This document shows, in pieces, positions 35,835 to 45,249 of a stretch of 64,000 nt of DNA (position 1 is its first letter; each line of letters opens with the position of its first letter). A program made the position numbers and the translations under genes. This DNA is from Roseomonas sp. HF4. GTDB lineage: Bacteria > Pseudomonadota > Alphaproteobacteria > Acetobacterales > Acetobacteraceae. The notes under the pieces were generated by a model that was given only the letters and a program-made list of their open reading frames with translations, had not been told where the DNA came from and made no database searches. Location: the NCBI RefSeq assembly GCF_005222755.1, contig NZ_STGD01000002.1, positions 186,001 to 250,000 on the forward strand, written 5' to 3'.

Positions 35835-37430
35835 TCAGCCCCCTGGCAGCGTCCCCGGGCGGCCGAACAGGTAGCCCTGCCCGAAGCCCACGCCGAGGTC
35901 GCGCATCAGGCCGGCCTGCGCCTCGGTCTCGATGCGCTCGGCCACGACCTCGGCGCCGACGGTCCGGGCCAGGTCGACCATGGCGGAGATGAAGCCGCGG
36001 TCGCGCTCGCTGTCCACGGCGTGGGCCACGTAGATGCCGTCGACCTTCACGAAGTCGACGCGGAAGGCGCGCAGGTAGCGGAAGGCGGCGGCGCCTGCGC
36101 CGAAATCGTCGAGGCAGATGGGCAGGCCACGGTCGCGCAGCGCGTCCACGGTGCGGCACGCCTCGGGCTCGTCCTCGATCTCGGCGGTCTCGGTGATCTC
36201 GATGAGCATGCGGCGAGCGAGGTCCGGCGCGGCGTCGAACAGCAGGCACAGCCGGTCCCGGAAGGCCGGGGATTGCAGCGACAGGCCGGAGAGGTTGCAG
36301 GCGATGCGCGCGCCGGCGGCGGCGCGCGCGGCCTCGCAGGCTGTCTCCACCACGGCCCAGTCCAGTTCCTCGGACAGGCCGACCGTCTCGGCCAGGGCGA
36401 TGAACTCCGATGGCTCGGAAAAGGGCGTGCCCGGCGTGGGGATGGGGCGGAGCAGCGCCTCGTAATGGTGCGGCCGTCGATCGGCGAGCATGACGATGGG
36501 TTGGAAGGCAAGGCGGAAGCGGCGATCGGCGATGGTGCCGCGGAGCGCTGCCGCGCGGTCGGCCGCGCTCGCGACGAACCCGGCCAGCCCGCCGGAGAAA
36601 CCCGCCTTCTCAAGCGCCAGGTCGCCGCCGCGGGCGAAGGCCGACAGCGCGAAGCGCAGCGCGCGGGTGGCCTGCAGCGGGCTCAGCCCGTCCGAGGCCA
36701 GCACCACGGCCCGCGTGCCGATCCGCCCCGGCAGGCCATGCTGGGCCAGCAGCCGCGCCACATGCGCCGCCAGCGCGCCGAGATCGGGCATGCCCTCCCC
36801 CGGCAGGACCGCGAAGCGACCGCCGCCGAGGTCGGTCGCCAGCGCGCCGGCGCCGCCATGCGTGGCCAGCACGCCCTGGATCCGTGCGGCGAGGTCGGCC
36901 CGGGGGGTCAGCGCGCCGCCGTCACCGCACAATTCGAGCATGCCGAGGGCCCCGGGCGCGTCCGAGCCGCGGAGCATGTCCTCGGCCGCGCGGACGAAGC
37001 CGGGGCCGCCCGGCAGCGGCCCGCCCGGCAATTCGTGCGGCAGCGGCGCGAAGGTGAGGCAGAACCGCCCGTTCCGCCCGGGCGCGGCCAGGCCTGCGAT
37101 GCTGAAGGGGGAACCGGCGCTGTCGGAAAGGCGGATCGCCGTGGGCCGGATGCGACCGGTCGCGCCCAGGAGTTCGAGCGCGGTCCCCATGCCCGATCGT
37201 TGGTCGCGCGCGATGAGGTCCTGCACCGGGCGGCCCAGGAAGGCCTGGCCCGGGCGGCCGAACCGGGCCGGAAAGGCGCCCTCGGCGAAGGTGATGCGCC
37301 CGTCGCGGTCGGTTTCGACCAGCAGTTCGGCCGCCGCGAAGGCGAAGGCGAGAAATCTGTCGGCCGCGGATGGCGGCGCTGGGCGGACGAGTTCCTGCAT
37401 GGACCTGCCGGGGGAGGGAACGATCATCAT
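35835..37430 (-). CDS. PAS–degenerate GGDEF–EAL protein (c-di-GMP phosphodiesterase)
   Basis: A 531-residue cytoplasmic signalling protein. N-terminal PAS-like domain (about 20–130), a degenerate GGDEF domain (site reads LGGGRFAVL near 205), then a full EAL domain. EAL features: YEALLRP near 323, ACNLSGLSL, IEITETAEI, DDFGAGAAAFRYL, VKVDGIYV, AERIET and GQGYLFGRP, so metal and general-base residues are retained. It should hydrolyse c-di-GMP. The start is uncertain: ATG 37430 or 37427 precede MQELVRP at 37400. It is 52 bases upstream of the GtrA fusion and may share its transcript. Confidence 0.88.
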   Translation of the reverse strand: MMIVPSPGRSMQELVRPAPPSAADRFLAFAFAAAELLVETDRDGRITFAEGAFPARFGRPGQAFLGRPVQDLIARDQRSGMGTALELLGATGRIRPTAIRLSDSAGSPFSIAGLAAPGRNGRFCLTFAPLPHELPGGPLPGGPGFVRAAEDMLRGSDAPGALGMLELCGDGGALTPRADLAARIQGVLATHGGAGALATDLGGGRFAVLPGEGMPDLGALAAHVARLLAQHGLPGRIGTRAVVLASDGLSPLQATRALRFALSAFARGGDLALEKAGFSGGLAGFVASAADRAAALRGTIADRRFRLAFQPIVMLADRRPHHYEALLRPIPTPGTPFSEPSEFIALAETVGLSEELDWAVVETACEAARAAAGARIACNLSGLSLQSPAFRDRLCLLFDAAPDLARRMLIEITETAEIEDEPEACRTVDALRDRGLPICLDDFGAGAAAFRYLRAFRVDFVKVDGIYVAHAVDSERDRGFISAMVDLARTVGAEVVAERIETEAQAGLMRDLGVGFGQGYLFGRPGTLPGG

Positions 37431-37469
37431 CCCCCGGATGCATTAAGGTGGCGTGAACCGGCCGGGCAC

Positions 37470-37491
37470 GGGCGGGGACAGGCCCCCGCCC
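37470..37491 (-). terminator. Hairpin after the NIPSNAP gene
   Basis: GGGCGGGG (37470–37477) pairs perfectly with CCCCGCCC (37484–37491) around a six-base loop, 13 bases beyond the NIPSNAP stop. There is no T-run. Confidence 0.4.
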
Positions 37492-37504
37492 CACCGGCGC
37501 CGGC

Positions 37505-38185
37505 CTACTTCACGACGGAGAAGGCGGTCGGCTTCAGCGCCATGACGGTCTGCTGCTTCAGCGCGCCGAGCCCGCCCACGACCTTGCCGAATTCCTGCCA
37601 CTGCGGGTCGGCCGCCATGGCGCTGCGGCGACGGTCGCGGTCGCCGAAGCCCTCGTACAGCCACATGAAGACCACCTGGTTGATCGGACCGATCTCGGTG
37701 ACGCCGAACATCAGCAGCTGGCCGAGCAGACGCTTCTGCACCGGCAGGCCGAGTTCCTCATAGGCCTTGATCCAGGCCGGCATCTTGCCCGGGTGGAAGT
37801 CGTAGGTGCGGTGGTCGACCACCATGCCGGTGCCGCCGATCGCGCGCTTGAAGGCGAAGTCCTTCGCGCTGGTGATGGGGGAGAAGGCGGTCGGCTTCAG
37901 GAACTTCACCTCCTGCGACATGATGCAGCCGGCGGCGGCCTTCTTGAAGTCGTTCCACTGCGGATCGGCCTCGCGCGCCGCGATCCCGGCGTCGCGGGTG
38001 TCGATGTCGTCCCAGCCGCGCAGGAAGACGAAGCGGTTGATGGTCCCGACCTCGACCGTGAACGTGCCCATGGATGGCGCGCCGAGCGTGCGCACGGAGG
38101 ATGGGAAGCCCATGCTACCGAAGGCGTCGATCCATTGCGGCTGCTTGCCGGGGTGGAAGGTGTACTGGCGGTGCTCGATGTACAT
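37505..38185 (-). CDS. Tandem NIPSNAP-family protein
   Basis: A 226-residue protein made of two ferredoxin-like NIPSNAP repeats. Repeat one starts YIEHRQYTFHPGKQPQWI, repeat two DHRTYDFHPGKMPAWIKAY; each ends in a DPQW-EF-K helix followed by KPTAFS. NIPSNAP proteins are dimeric alpha-beta barrels of poorly defined function, often near degradative genes. The ATG at 38185 is the point where homology between repeats begins. Divergent from fabI. Confidence 0.88.
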   Translation of the reverse strand: MYIEHRQYTFHPGKQPQWIDAFGSMGFPSSVRTLGAPSMGTFTVEVGTINRFVFLRGWDDIDTRDAGIAAREADPQWNDFKKAAAGCIMSQEVKFLKPTAFSPITSAKDFAFKRAIGGTGMVVDHRTYDFHPGKMPAWIKAYEELGLPVQKRLLGQLLMFGVTEIGPINQVVFMWLYEGFGDRDRRRSAMAADPQWQEFGKVVGGLGALKQQTVMALKPTAFSVVK

Positions 38186-38376
38186 CGCGTGTCCTCTGCG
38201 AAGGCGGCGCGGCACCTTCGGCCGCGCGCGGCAGGGTGGCAACCCTGGGCGGCGCGGCGCGCATGCTGCGTTGCAACAATATCCCGATGGCCTGCCCGCC
38301 CGGTTCTGTTCTAGGTCAAGGACCGGGGAGGGCCGGCGTGGCACTCACGATCGCGACATGATCCAGGAGGCGCAGC
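38186..38376. promoter_or_regulatory. Divergent promoter region NIPSNAP / fabI
   Basis: A 191-base spacer holding a CAGGGT-GGCA-ACCCTG hairpin (38232–38247), a less GC-rich stretch near 38268–38315, and AGGAGG six bases before the fabI ATG. No reliable -35/-10 pair could be fixed by eye. Confidence 0.4.
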
Positions 38377-39204
38377 ATGACCGAAGGTTCCCGCCCGACC
38401 GACCCGCTGCCGCGCGTCTGGGACCCCGACAGCCGCGTCGGCGACATGCTGCGCGGCAAGCGCGGGCTCGTGGTCGGCATCGCGAACGCCGATTCGATCG
38501 CCTATGGCTGCGCGGTGAAGCTGCGCGCCTTCGGCGCCGACCTGGCGGTCACCTACCTGAACGACAGGGCCGAGAAGCACGTCCGCCCGCTGGCCGAGCA
38601 GTTGCAGGCCGACATCGTGGCGCCGCTCGACGTCCAGCAGCCGGGCCAGCTCGAAGCCCTGTTCGAACGGATCGGGCGGGACTGGGGGCGGCTCGACTTC
38701 GTCATCCACTCCATCGCCTTCGCCCCGCGCGACGACCTGCATGGGCGCGTCGTCGACTGCAGCGCCGAGGGGTTCGCGCAGGCGATGCACGTCTCCTGCT
38801 GGTCGTTCCTGCGCATGGCCCGGCTGGCCGAGCCGCTGATGGCGGCCGGCGGCGTGCTCGTGACCATGTCCTACTACGGCGCCGACAAGGTGGTCGGGAA
38901 CTACAACGTCATGGGCCCGGTGAAGGCGGCGCTGGAGGCCTCCGTGCGCTACGCGGCCGACGAGCTCGGGGAGAAGGGCATCCGCGTCTTCGCCGTCTCC
39001 CCCGGCCCGCTCAAGACGCGGGCGGCGAGCGGCATCGCCCAGTTCGACGAGCTCGTGCAGATGGCCCAGCAACGCGCGCCGCAACATCGCCTTGTCGACA
39101 TCGCCGAGGTCGGGCGCGTGGTCGCCTTCCTGGTGGGCGGCGCCTCCTCCGGCATGACGGGCGACACGATCTACGTCGATGCCGGCCTGCACAACGTGGC
39201 ATGA
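38377..39204 (+). CDS. fabI: Enoyl-ACP reductase (NADH), FabI
   Basis: A 275-residue SDR completing each round of fatty-acid elongation. LRGKRGLVVGIANADSIAYG is the FabI cofactor segment; the catalytic pair is Tyr176 (NYNVMG) and Lys183, seven residues apart as in E. coli FabI. The C-terminus GDTIYVDAGLHNVA is typical. Strong AGGAGG six bases before ATG. It heads a plus-strand run with the MaoC–Pta fusion, acetate kinase and a DUF3141 protein, a grouping also seen as pta–ackA–fabI in rhizobia (family knowledge), and so may be a specialised FabI rather than the housekeeping one. Confidence 0.95.
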   Translation: MTEGSRPTDPLPRVWDPDSRVGDMLRGKRGLVVGIANADSIAYGCAVKLRAFGADLAVTYLNDRAEKHVRPLAEQLQADIVAPLDVQQPGQLEALFERIGRDWGRLDFVIHSIAFAPRDDLHGRVVDCSAEGFAQAMHVSCWSFLRMARLAEPLMAAGGVLVTMSYYGADKVVGNYNVMGPVKAALEASVRYAADELGEKGIRVFAVSPGPLKTRAASGIAQFDELVQMAQQRAPQHRLVDIAEVGRVVAFLVGGASSGMTGDTIYVDAGLHNVA

Positions 39205-39280
39205 CCGCGATGCGCAGGCCGCCCGGGGCGGCGACCCCGGCGCCCCGCTTCCTTCCCACGACCAACCTGGAGACGAGCCC

Positions 39281-40699
39281 GTGACGATCAGCGCCCCCGC
39301 CCTCGTCGGCCGTGCCTGGGACGACATCGCGCAAGGCGAGACCGCGAGCCTCACGCGCGTCTGCACACCGAACGACCTGATCGTCTTCGCCCATGCCTCG
39401 GGCAACCTGAACCCGGTGCACCTGCCGGGCGAATCCGAGCAGGAGACCGGCCGCACGGCAATCGCGCCCGCCATGTGGTGCGGGTCGCTGTTCTCGGCGG
39501 TGTTCGGCAACCGGCTGCCCGGCCCCGGCACGGTGTATCGGTCGCAGGCACTCCGCTTCCATGCGCGCGTCGAGGCCGGCGATGCGGTGGTCGCGACCGT
39601 GACGGTGCGGGAGAAGCTGCCTGGCAACCTGCTGGTGATGGACTGCCGGCTCGAGAAGGCGGACGGCGTCCTGATCGCCGACGGCGTCGCCGAGATCAGC
39701 CCGCCGCAGAACCGGCTCGTGACCGACGGCGTCGTGATCCCGGAACTGACGCTGGTCCCGCGCGGTAAGTTCTCCCGGCTGCTCGAGGCGTGCCGCGGGC
39801 TGCCGGCCATGCCGACCGCCATCGCCGCGCCGACCGACGAGAATTCGCTGGGCGGCGCCTGGGAAGCGACGAAGGAGGGCCTGATCGAGCCCATCCTGGT
39901 CGGCCCCGAGGCGGCGATCCGCGCCGCGGCCGAGAAGATCGGCTGGAACCTGGCCGGCGTCAGGATCGAGGCGACCGCCGACATCCACGCCGCCCCCGCC
40001 CGCGCCGTCGCCCTGGTGCACGAGGCGCGCGCCGAAGCGGTGATGAAGGGCAACATCCATTCCGACGAGGTGCTGCGCCACGTCACGAAATCGGACGGCG
40101 GGCTGCGCGCCGGGCGGCGCATCAGCCATGCCTTCGTGCTCGACATCCCCGGGCATGAAGGGCTGATGATCATCACGGATGCGGCGATCAACATCCTGCC
40201 CGACCTGATGACCAAGGCCGACATCGTGCAGAACGCGATCGACCTGGCGCGCGCGATCGGGATCGAGGAGCCGCGCGTCGGCATCCTCTCGGCGATCGAG
40301 ACGATCAACCCGGCGATCCCGTCCACAGTCGATGCCGCTGCGCTGGCGAAGATGGCCGAGCGCGGGCAGATCACGGGCGGGCTGGTGGACGGGCCGCTCG
40401 CCATGGACAACGCGGTGGACCTGGAGGCGGCGCGGACCAAGGGGATCCACTCGACCGTCGCGGGCCGGGCGGACGTGCTCGTGGCGCCGAACCTCGAGGC
40501 CGGCAACATGCTGGCCAAGCAGCTCGTGTTCCTCTCGCAGGCAGATACCGGCGGGCTCGTGCTCGGCGCGAAGGTGCCGGTGATGCTGACCTCGCGCGCC
40601 GACGACGAGCATGCGCGCCTGATGTCGGCGGCGCTTGCGGTGCTCTACGGCCACTGGCGGCGGACCGGGCGCTCGCGCCTGCAGGAGATGACGCCGTGA
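39281..40699 (+). CDS. Fused MaoC-like domain and phosphate acetyl/butyryltransferase
   Basis: A 472-residue fusion with GTG start (GGAGA seven bases upstream). Residues 1–150 are a hot-dog MaoC domain; residues about 165–470 are a PTA/PTB acyltransferase (KGNIHSDEVLRHV, TDAAINILPDL, LAKQLVFLSQADTGGLVLGA), which interconverts acyl-CoA and acyl-phosphate. In the MaoC active site the normal SGDxNPxH reads SGNLNPVH, so the catalytic Asp is Asn42 while His47 remains; hydratase activity is doubtful. It overlaps ackA (GTGA), giving an acyl-CoA to acyl-P to ATP route. Confidence 0.9.
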   Translation: MTISAPALVGRAWDDIAQGETASLTRVCTPNDLIVFAHASGNLNPVHLPGESEQETGRTAIAPAMWCGSLFSAVFGNRLPGPGTVYRSQALRFHARVEAGDAVVATVTVREKLPGNLLVMDCRLEKADGVLIADGVAEISPPQNRLVTDGVVIPELTLVPRGKFSRLLEACRGLPAMPTAIAAPTDENSLGGAWEATKEGLIEPILVGPEAAIRAAAEKIGWNLAGVRIEATADIHAAPARAVALVHEARAEAVMKGNIHSDEVLRHVTKSDGGLRAGRRISHAFVLDIPGHEGLMIITDAAINILPDLMTKADIVQNAIDLARAIGIEEPRVGILSAIETINPAIPSTVDAAALAKMAERGQITGGLVDGPLAMDNAVDLEAARTKGIHSTVAGRADVLVAPNLEAGNMLAKQLVFLSQADTGGLVLGAKVPVMLTSRADDEHARLMSAALAVLYGHWRRTGRSRLQEMTP

Positions 40700-41901
40700 T
40701 CGCCGCCGGCGATGCCGTCCTGGTGCTGAACGCCGGCTCGTCCTCGATCAAGTTCGAACTGTTCGAGGCGCGGGACGGCGCGCCGGTCGCCCGCTTCGGC
40801 GGGCAGGTGGAGGGGATCGGCGCCGCGCCGCATTTCGTCGCGCAGGATGCCGCGGGCCGGCGCCTCGCGGATCGGCGCTGGGACGGCGCCGCGGCGCCAG
40901 CCGATCACCGCGCCGCGCTCGGCGTCATCATCGAATGGCTGGATGGCGTGCTGGCGGGACGGCGCGTCGCGGCCGTCGGGCATCGCGTGGTGCATGGCGG
41001 GCCGGACCTCGCCGCGCCGGTTCTGGTCGACGACACCGTCATGAACGCGCTTCAGGCGCTGTCGCCGCTCGCGCCGCTGCACCAGCCGCACAACCTGGCC
41101 GGCATTGCCGCGGCCACAGAGCGTTTCCCCGGCGTGCCGCAGGTCGCCTGCTTCGACACCGCCTTCCACCGCGCCCATGCCTGGGAGGCCGACACCTTCG
41201 CGCTGCCGCCCGAGTTCTACGACCGCGGCATCCGGCGCTACGGCTTCCACGGCCTGTCCTACGAATACATCGCCCGGACGCTCGCGGCCGAGGAGCCGGC
41301 GCTGGCGGCGGGGCGGATCGTCGTCGCGCATCTGGGCAACGGCGCCTCGCTCTGCGCCATCCATGGCGGGCGGAGCGTGGACAGCACCATGGGCTTCACG
41401 GCGCTGGACGGCGTGCCGATGGGCACGCGCTGCGGCCAGATCGACCCGGGCGTGCTGCTGCACCTGATCGGCACCGAAGGGATGGACGTCGCGGCCGTGC
41501 AGCGGCTCCTCTACGGCAATGCCGGGCTCAAGGGCATGTCCGGCATCGGCCAGGATGTTCGCGACCTGGAGGCGAGCGTCGATCCGCGCGCGGCCGGGGC
41601 GCTGTCCCACTTCGCGTGGCGGGTGCGCCGGGAAGTGGGCGCGCTGGCGGCCGCGCTCGGCGGCATCGACGCGCTGGTCTTCACCGCGGGCATCGGCGAG
41701 AATGCCGCGGGGCTGCGCGCCAGGATCTGCGAGGGGCTGGGCTTCCTCGGCATCGTGCTGGATCCGGCGCTGAACGCGGCCAATGCGCCCGAGATATCCG
41801 GCCCTGGCGCGGCAACCCGCGTGCTGGTCCGCCCGACCGACGAGGAAGGCATGATCGCCCGCCACGTCCTGGCCTTGCTGCAGCGCAGCGAAAACGCTTG
41901 A
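40696..41901 (+). CDS. ackA: Acetate kinase
   Basis: A 401-residue acetate/propionate kinase. VLNAGSSSIKF opens the ASKHA fold; GHRVVHGG, FDTAFH, RRYGFHGLSYEYIA and LGNGAS follow, with the late TAGIGENA. It uses acyl-phosphate to make ATP, or the reverse. GTG start at 40696 overlaps the pta stop. Its substrate could include propionyl- or butyryl-phosphate since the partner domain is PTA/PTB-like. Confidence 0.94.
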   Translation: MIAAGDAVLVLNAGSSSIKFELFEARDGAPVARFGGQVEGIGAAPHFVAQDAAGRRLADRRWDGAAAPADHRAALGVIIEWLDGVLAGRRVAAVGHRVVHGGPDLAAPVLVDDTVMNALQALSPLAPLHQPHNLAGIAAATERFPGVPQVACFDTAFHRAHAWEADTFALPPEFYDRGIRRYGFHGLSYEYIARTLAAEEPALAAGRIVVAHLGNGASLCAIHGGRSVDSTMGFTALDGVPMGTRCGQIDPGVLLHLIGTEGMDVAAVQRLLYGNAGLKGMSGIGQDVRDLEASVDPRAAGALSHFAWRVRREVGALAAALGGIDALVFTAGIGENAAGLRARICEGLGFLGIVLDPALNAANAPEISGPGAATRVLVRPTDEEGMIARHVLALLQRSENA

Positions 41902-41951
41902 ACCCGCCCGGCCGGGGGCGCAGAACCCCGTCGAACGTCGGAGTGCCGTCC

Positions 41952-44249
41952 ATGCCCGCCATGCCGAACCTGCCCGCCCGCGAACTGGCCAACAAGGCCA
42001 GCGAGACGACGACGCGGGTGCTCGACCAGATGCGGTCGCTGGCCGAGGTGATGGCGCGCCACGCGACCCTGGCGATGCCGCCCGCGCCAGATACCGCGGG
42101 AGCGAAGGACCTCGCGGCCCGTTTCGCCCGCGCGCCGGGTGCGCTGGCGCAGGACGCGCAGGCCTACATGACCGACGCGACGCAGCGCCTGCTGATGTTC
42201 TGGGACGTGATGCGCCAAGCCGGGAACAACTTCGTCGAGCATGAGCGCGCCGGCTGCCCGCCCGTCCTGTTCTTCCCGTACGAGACGGTGGTGGACGGGC
42301 GCGACCTGACGCGGCCGGTCAACTACGCGCTGGTGCGCATCCTGCCGCCCGAAGGCACGCGCGCGACCGACCCCAAGCTCCGCCCCTTCGTCATCATCGA
42401 CCCGCGCGCGGGGCACGGCGCGGGCATCGGCGGCTTCAAGAACGACAGCCAGGTGGGCGTCGCGCTGCGTCGCGGCCACCCGGTCTATTTTGTCGTCTTC
42501 TACCGCGAGCCCGAGAAGGGGCAGACCATCCTCGACGTGACGGCGGCGGAGGCGGCCTTCCTCACCCGCATCACCAAGGACCACCCCGAGGCGCCGAAGC
42601 CCGTCGTCATCGGCAACTGCCAGGGTGGCTGGGCCACGATGATGCTGGGCGCGGCGGCGCCGGATGCGGTCGGCGCGCTGGTGCTGAACGGCGCGCCGCT
42701 GTCCTACTGGGCCGGGGAGAAGGGGCGCAACCCGATGCGCTACCTGGGCGGGCTGGCGGGCGGCGGCTGGCCGTCCTCCTTCATGGCGGACCTCGGCAAC
42801 GGCAAGTTCGACGGCGCCTCGCTGGTCGCCAACTTCGAGAGCCTCTCGCCCGGCAACACCTGGTTCAAGAAGTACTTCGACCTCTATTCGCAGGTCGACA
42901 GCGAGGCCGACCGCTTCCTCGAGTTCGAACGCTGGTGGGGCGGCTACTTCCTCATGACCAGCGACGAGATCCGCTGGATCGTGGACAACCTCTTCATCGG
43001 CAACCGCTTCTCCTCCGGGCAGATCGCGTCCGGCGGCGGCGAGACCTTCAACATGCGGGAGGTCAAGGCGCCGGTGATCGTCTTCGCTTCCTCGGGCGAC
43101 AACATCACGCCGGTCGGGCAGGCACTGCGCTGGATCGCCGACGTCTACCGCGACGAGCAGGAGATCAAGTCGCTCGGCCAGACCATCGTCTACCTGCTGC
43201 ACGACCAGATCGGGCATCTCGGCATCTTCGTCTCGGGCGCCGTCGCGAAGAAGGAGCATTCCGAGATCGCGACCACGCTCGAGATGATCGAGGCGGTCGC
43301 ACCCGGCCTCTATGAGATGCGCATCACCGGCCACGAGGGCACGGGCAGCAACGAGGAATGGCAGGTCGAACTGGTCGAGCGGACAATCGCCGACATCCGC
43401 ACGCTCTCCGGGGAGGCGAGCAACGAGGCCTTCCCCGCCGTCGCCAAGATCTCGGAGATGAACCAGCATCTGTATGACGTGCTGGCCTCGCCCCTCGTGC
43501 GCCAGTTCGCGACCGAGGCGAGCGCCGAGGCGCGCCGGCAGGCGAGCCCGATGCGCACGCGCCGCTACATGTTCAGCGACCTCAACCCCTTCATGATGCC
43601 GGTGCGGGCCATGGCCGGCATGGTGCGCCAGCACCGCGCACCGGCCGCGCCCGACAATCCGTTCCTGGCGATGGAGCGGGCCTGGGCCAATGCGGTGGAG
43701 CGCAGCATCGACGGCTGGCGCGACATGCGCGACGCAGCCATGGAGACCGCCTTCCACGCGATCTACGGCGGCCTCGCGGCGGTCGGCGTCACGGGCGACG
43801 ACACGGCGGCCGAGGCGGAGGCCGCGCGGCGCTCCGTCGCGGTGGAGCCCGCGAACCTCGCCGAGGCGCGCGGCCGGGTCGCCACCGGCGGCTATGCCGA
43901 GGCGGTCATCCGCATGATGATCCTGCTGGCCGATGCGCGGGGCGGCGTGCGGCGCTCGCGCCTCGCGCGGTCGAACGCCCTGCTGACGACCGAGCCGCCC
44001 TTCGTCGGCATGAGCCCGGCCGCGCGCCAGGCCATGATCCGCGAGCAGACCGTCATCGTGACCCTGATGCGGGAGCAGGCGCTGGCCACGCTGCCCGCCC
44101 TGCTGCCCGAGGCCGCCGAGCGCCGGAAGGCGCTGGCAGCGGTCGAGCATGTGGCCGGGCCGGACGACGAACTCGGCGACAAGGCGCGGGAGATGCTGGT
44201 GCAGATGCGCGAGACGCTCGGCCTCGGCCCCCGGATCGCCGCGGCCTGA
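41952..44249 (+). CDS. DUF3141 alpha/beta-hydrolase, polyhydroxyalkanoate-synthase-like
   Basis: A 765-residue protein of the DUF3141 family. The core (about 110–440) is an alpha/beta hydrolase with nucleophile elbow VIGNCQGGWATM near residue 222, where the nucleophile is Cys as in PhaC synthases, and a His in HDQIGHLG near 417. N- and C-terminal helical regions flank it. It is 50 bases after ackA; ATG 41952 has GGAG eight bases upstream. The genomic pairing with pta–ackA–fabI suggests a role in acyl-CoA or storage-polymer metabolism, not demonstrated. Confidence 0.87.
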   Translation: MPAMPNLPARELANKASETTTRVLDQMRSLAEVMARHATLAMPPAPDTAGAKDLAARFARAPGALAQDAQAYMTDATQRLLMFWDVMRQAGNNFVEHERAGCPPVLFFPYETVVDGRDLTRPVNYALVRILPPEGTRATDPKLRPFVIIDPRAGHGAGIGGFKNDSQVGVALRRGHPVYFVVFYREPEKGQTILDVTAAEAAFLTRITKDHPEAPKPVVIGNCQGGWATMMLGAAAPDAVGALVLNGAPLSYWAGEKGRNPMRYLGGLAGGGWPSSFMADLGNGKFDGASLVANFESLSPGNTWFKKYFDLYSQVDSEADRFLEFERWWGGYFLMTSDEIRWIVDNLFIGNRFSSGQIASGGGETFNMREVKAPVIVFASSGDNITPVGQALRWIADVYRDEQEIKSLGQTIVYLLHDQIGHLGIFVSGAVAKKEHSEIATTLEMIEAVAPGLYEMRITGHEGTGSNEEWQVELVERTIADIRTLSGEASNEAFPAVAKISEMNQHLYDVLASPLVRQFATEASAEARRQASPMRTRRYMFSDLNPFMMPVRAMAGMVRQHRAPAAPDNPFLAMERAWANAVERSIDGWRDMRDAAMETAFHAIYGGLAAVGVTGDDTAAEAEAARRSVAVEPANLAEARGRVATGGYAEAVIRMMILLADARGGVRRSRLARSNALLTTEPPFVGMSPAARQAMIREQTVIVTLMREQALATLPALLPEAAERRKALAAVEHVAGPDDELGDKAREMLVQMRETLGLGPRIAAA

Positions 44250-44328
44250 CGGGCGGCCTGCGCCGGGGGACTTTCCACCGGGGGCATCGAACGGTCTAGG
44301 ATGCCGGGCCATAGTTCCGGCGAGGCCC

Positions 44329-45249
44329 ATGGGCGCTCAGCCCGAGACCAACGACGCGGTTCTTGACCTCGCCTTCGGCGCGGCTGGCCCCGCTGGCGCC
44401 CTTCTCCGCGCCGAAGCCTGCATGATCGGGCGACGCAACGGGCCGGCCGACGTGCCGGGGGCGGTGCGCCGGGCCCTGGCCGCGGCCGGCGGGAGCGCCG
44501 AATTGACGCGCCCGATGGCGCGTGCCGCCCTTGCGATCGGCGAGGCGGTCGAGCGCCACGGCGCCGCCTTCCCGCCGGGCGCCGAGCCCGCCTATCACGA
44601 CCGCCACCACCAGGCTGAAGCCGTGCTCGCCATGGGGTGGCTCGCCGGCGCCGCGCGGCGGATCGGCTTGCTGGACACGGCGGGGACGGACCTCGCCGTC
44701 GCGGCGATGGCGGCGCACGACCTGCTGCATGACGGCAAGGTCCATGCCGAGCGCGGAGTGCTCGAACGGCGCTCGGCCGATGCGGCCGCCGGGATGGCCG
44801 CGGCAGCTGGCGTCGATGCGGGTGCCATCGCCGCGCTGCGCCGCATCGTGCTCGCCACGACCTGGCCCTGGGAGGAGGCGGAGGCGCCCGACCTGCTGTG
44901 CCGGCTGGCGCGGGAGGCGGACCTTTTCGGCAGCGCGTTGCCGGTGCTCGGCCCGCGCCTCAGCCGCATGCTGGCGGCGGAGATCGCAAGGGCAGGACAG
45001 CCCGCGCCGGACGACGTCGCGACGCATGCGGCGCGCGTGGCTCTGCTGGGAATCCTGCCGCCGCCGACGGCGCCGGCCCGCGCGCTGGGTCTCGACGCCG
45101 CCCGCGACGCGCAGCTCGCCGCCTATGCACGCGCCGCCGACAGCCTCGCGATCAGCCCGCCGACGCCGGAGGCGGGTGCGGCGGCGCTCGATGCCATGGC
45201 GCCGGCGGATGCGGAAGCGCTCCTCGCCCGACAGGAGCGCGCGCCATGA
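44329..45249 (+). CDS. HD-domain phosphohydrolase, cyclic-nucleotide-phosphodiesterase-like
   Basis: A 306-residue protein. YHDRHHQAEAV at residues 88–98 and HDLLHDG at 130–136 match the two metal-binding signatures of class I cyclic-nucleotide phosphodiesterases (YHNxxHAxDV and HDxxHPG), and a helix with ERRSADAAAGMA follows as in those enzymes. The rest is helical. The stop overlaps the start of an adenylate cyclase gene (ATGA). The simplest reading is a cAMP or cGMP phosphodiesterase coupled to its cyclase; a general HD phosphohydrolase is the alternative. Confidence 0.72.
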   Translation: MGAQPETNDAVLDLAFGAAGPAGALLRAEACMIGRRNGPADVPGAVRRALAAAGGSAELTRPMARAALAIGEAVERHGAAFPPGAEPAYHDRHHQAEAVLAMGWLAGAARRIGLLDTAGTDLAVAAMAAHDLLHDGKVHAERGVLERRSADAAAGMAAAAGVDAGAIAALRRIVLATTWPWEEAEAPDLLCRLAREADLFGSALPVLGPRLSRMLAAEIARAGQPAPDDVATHAARVALLGILPPPTAPARALGLDAARDAQLAAYARAADSLAISPPTPEAGAAALDAMAPADAEALLARQERAP

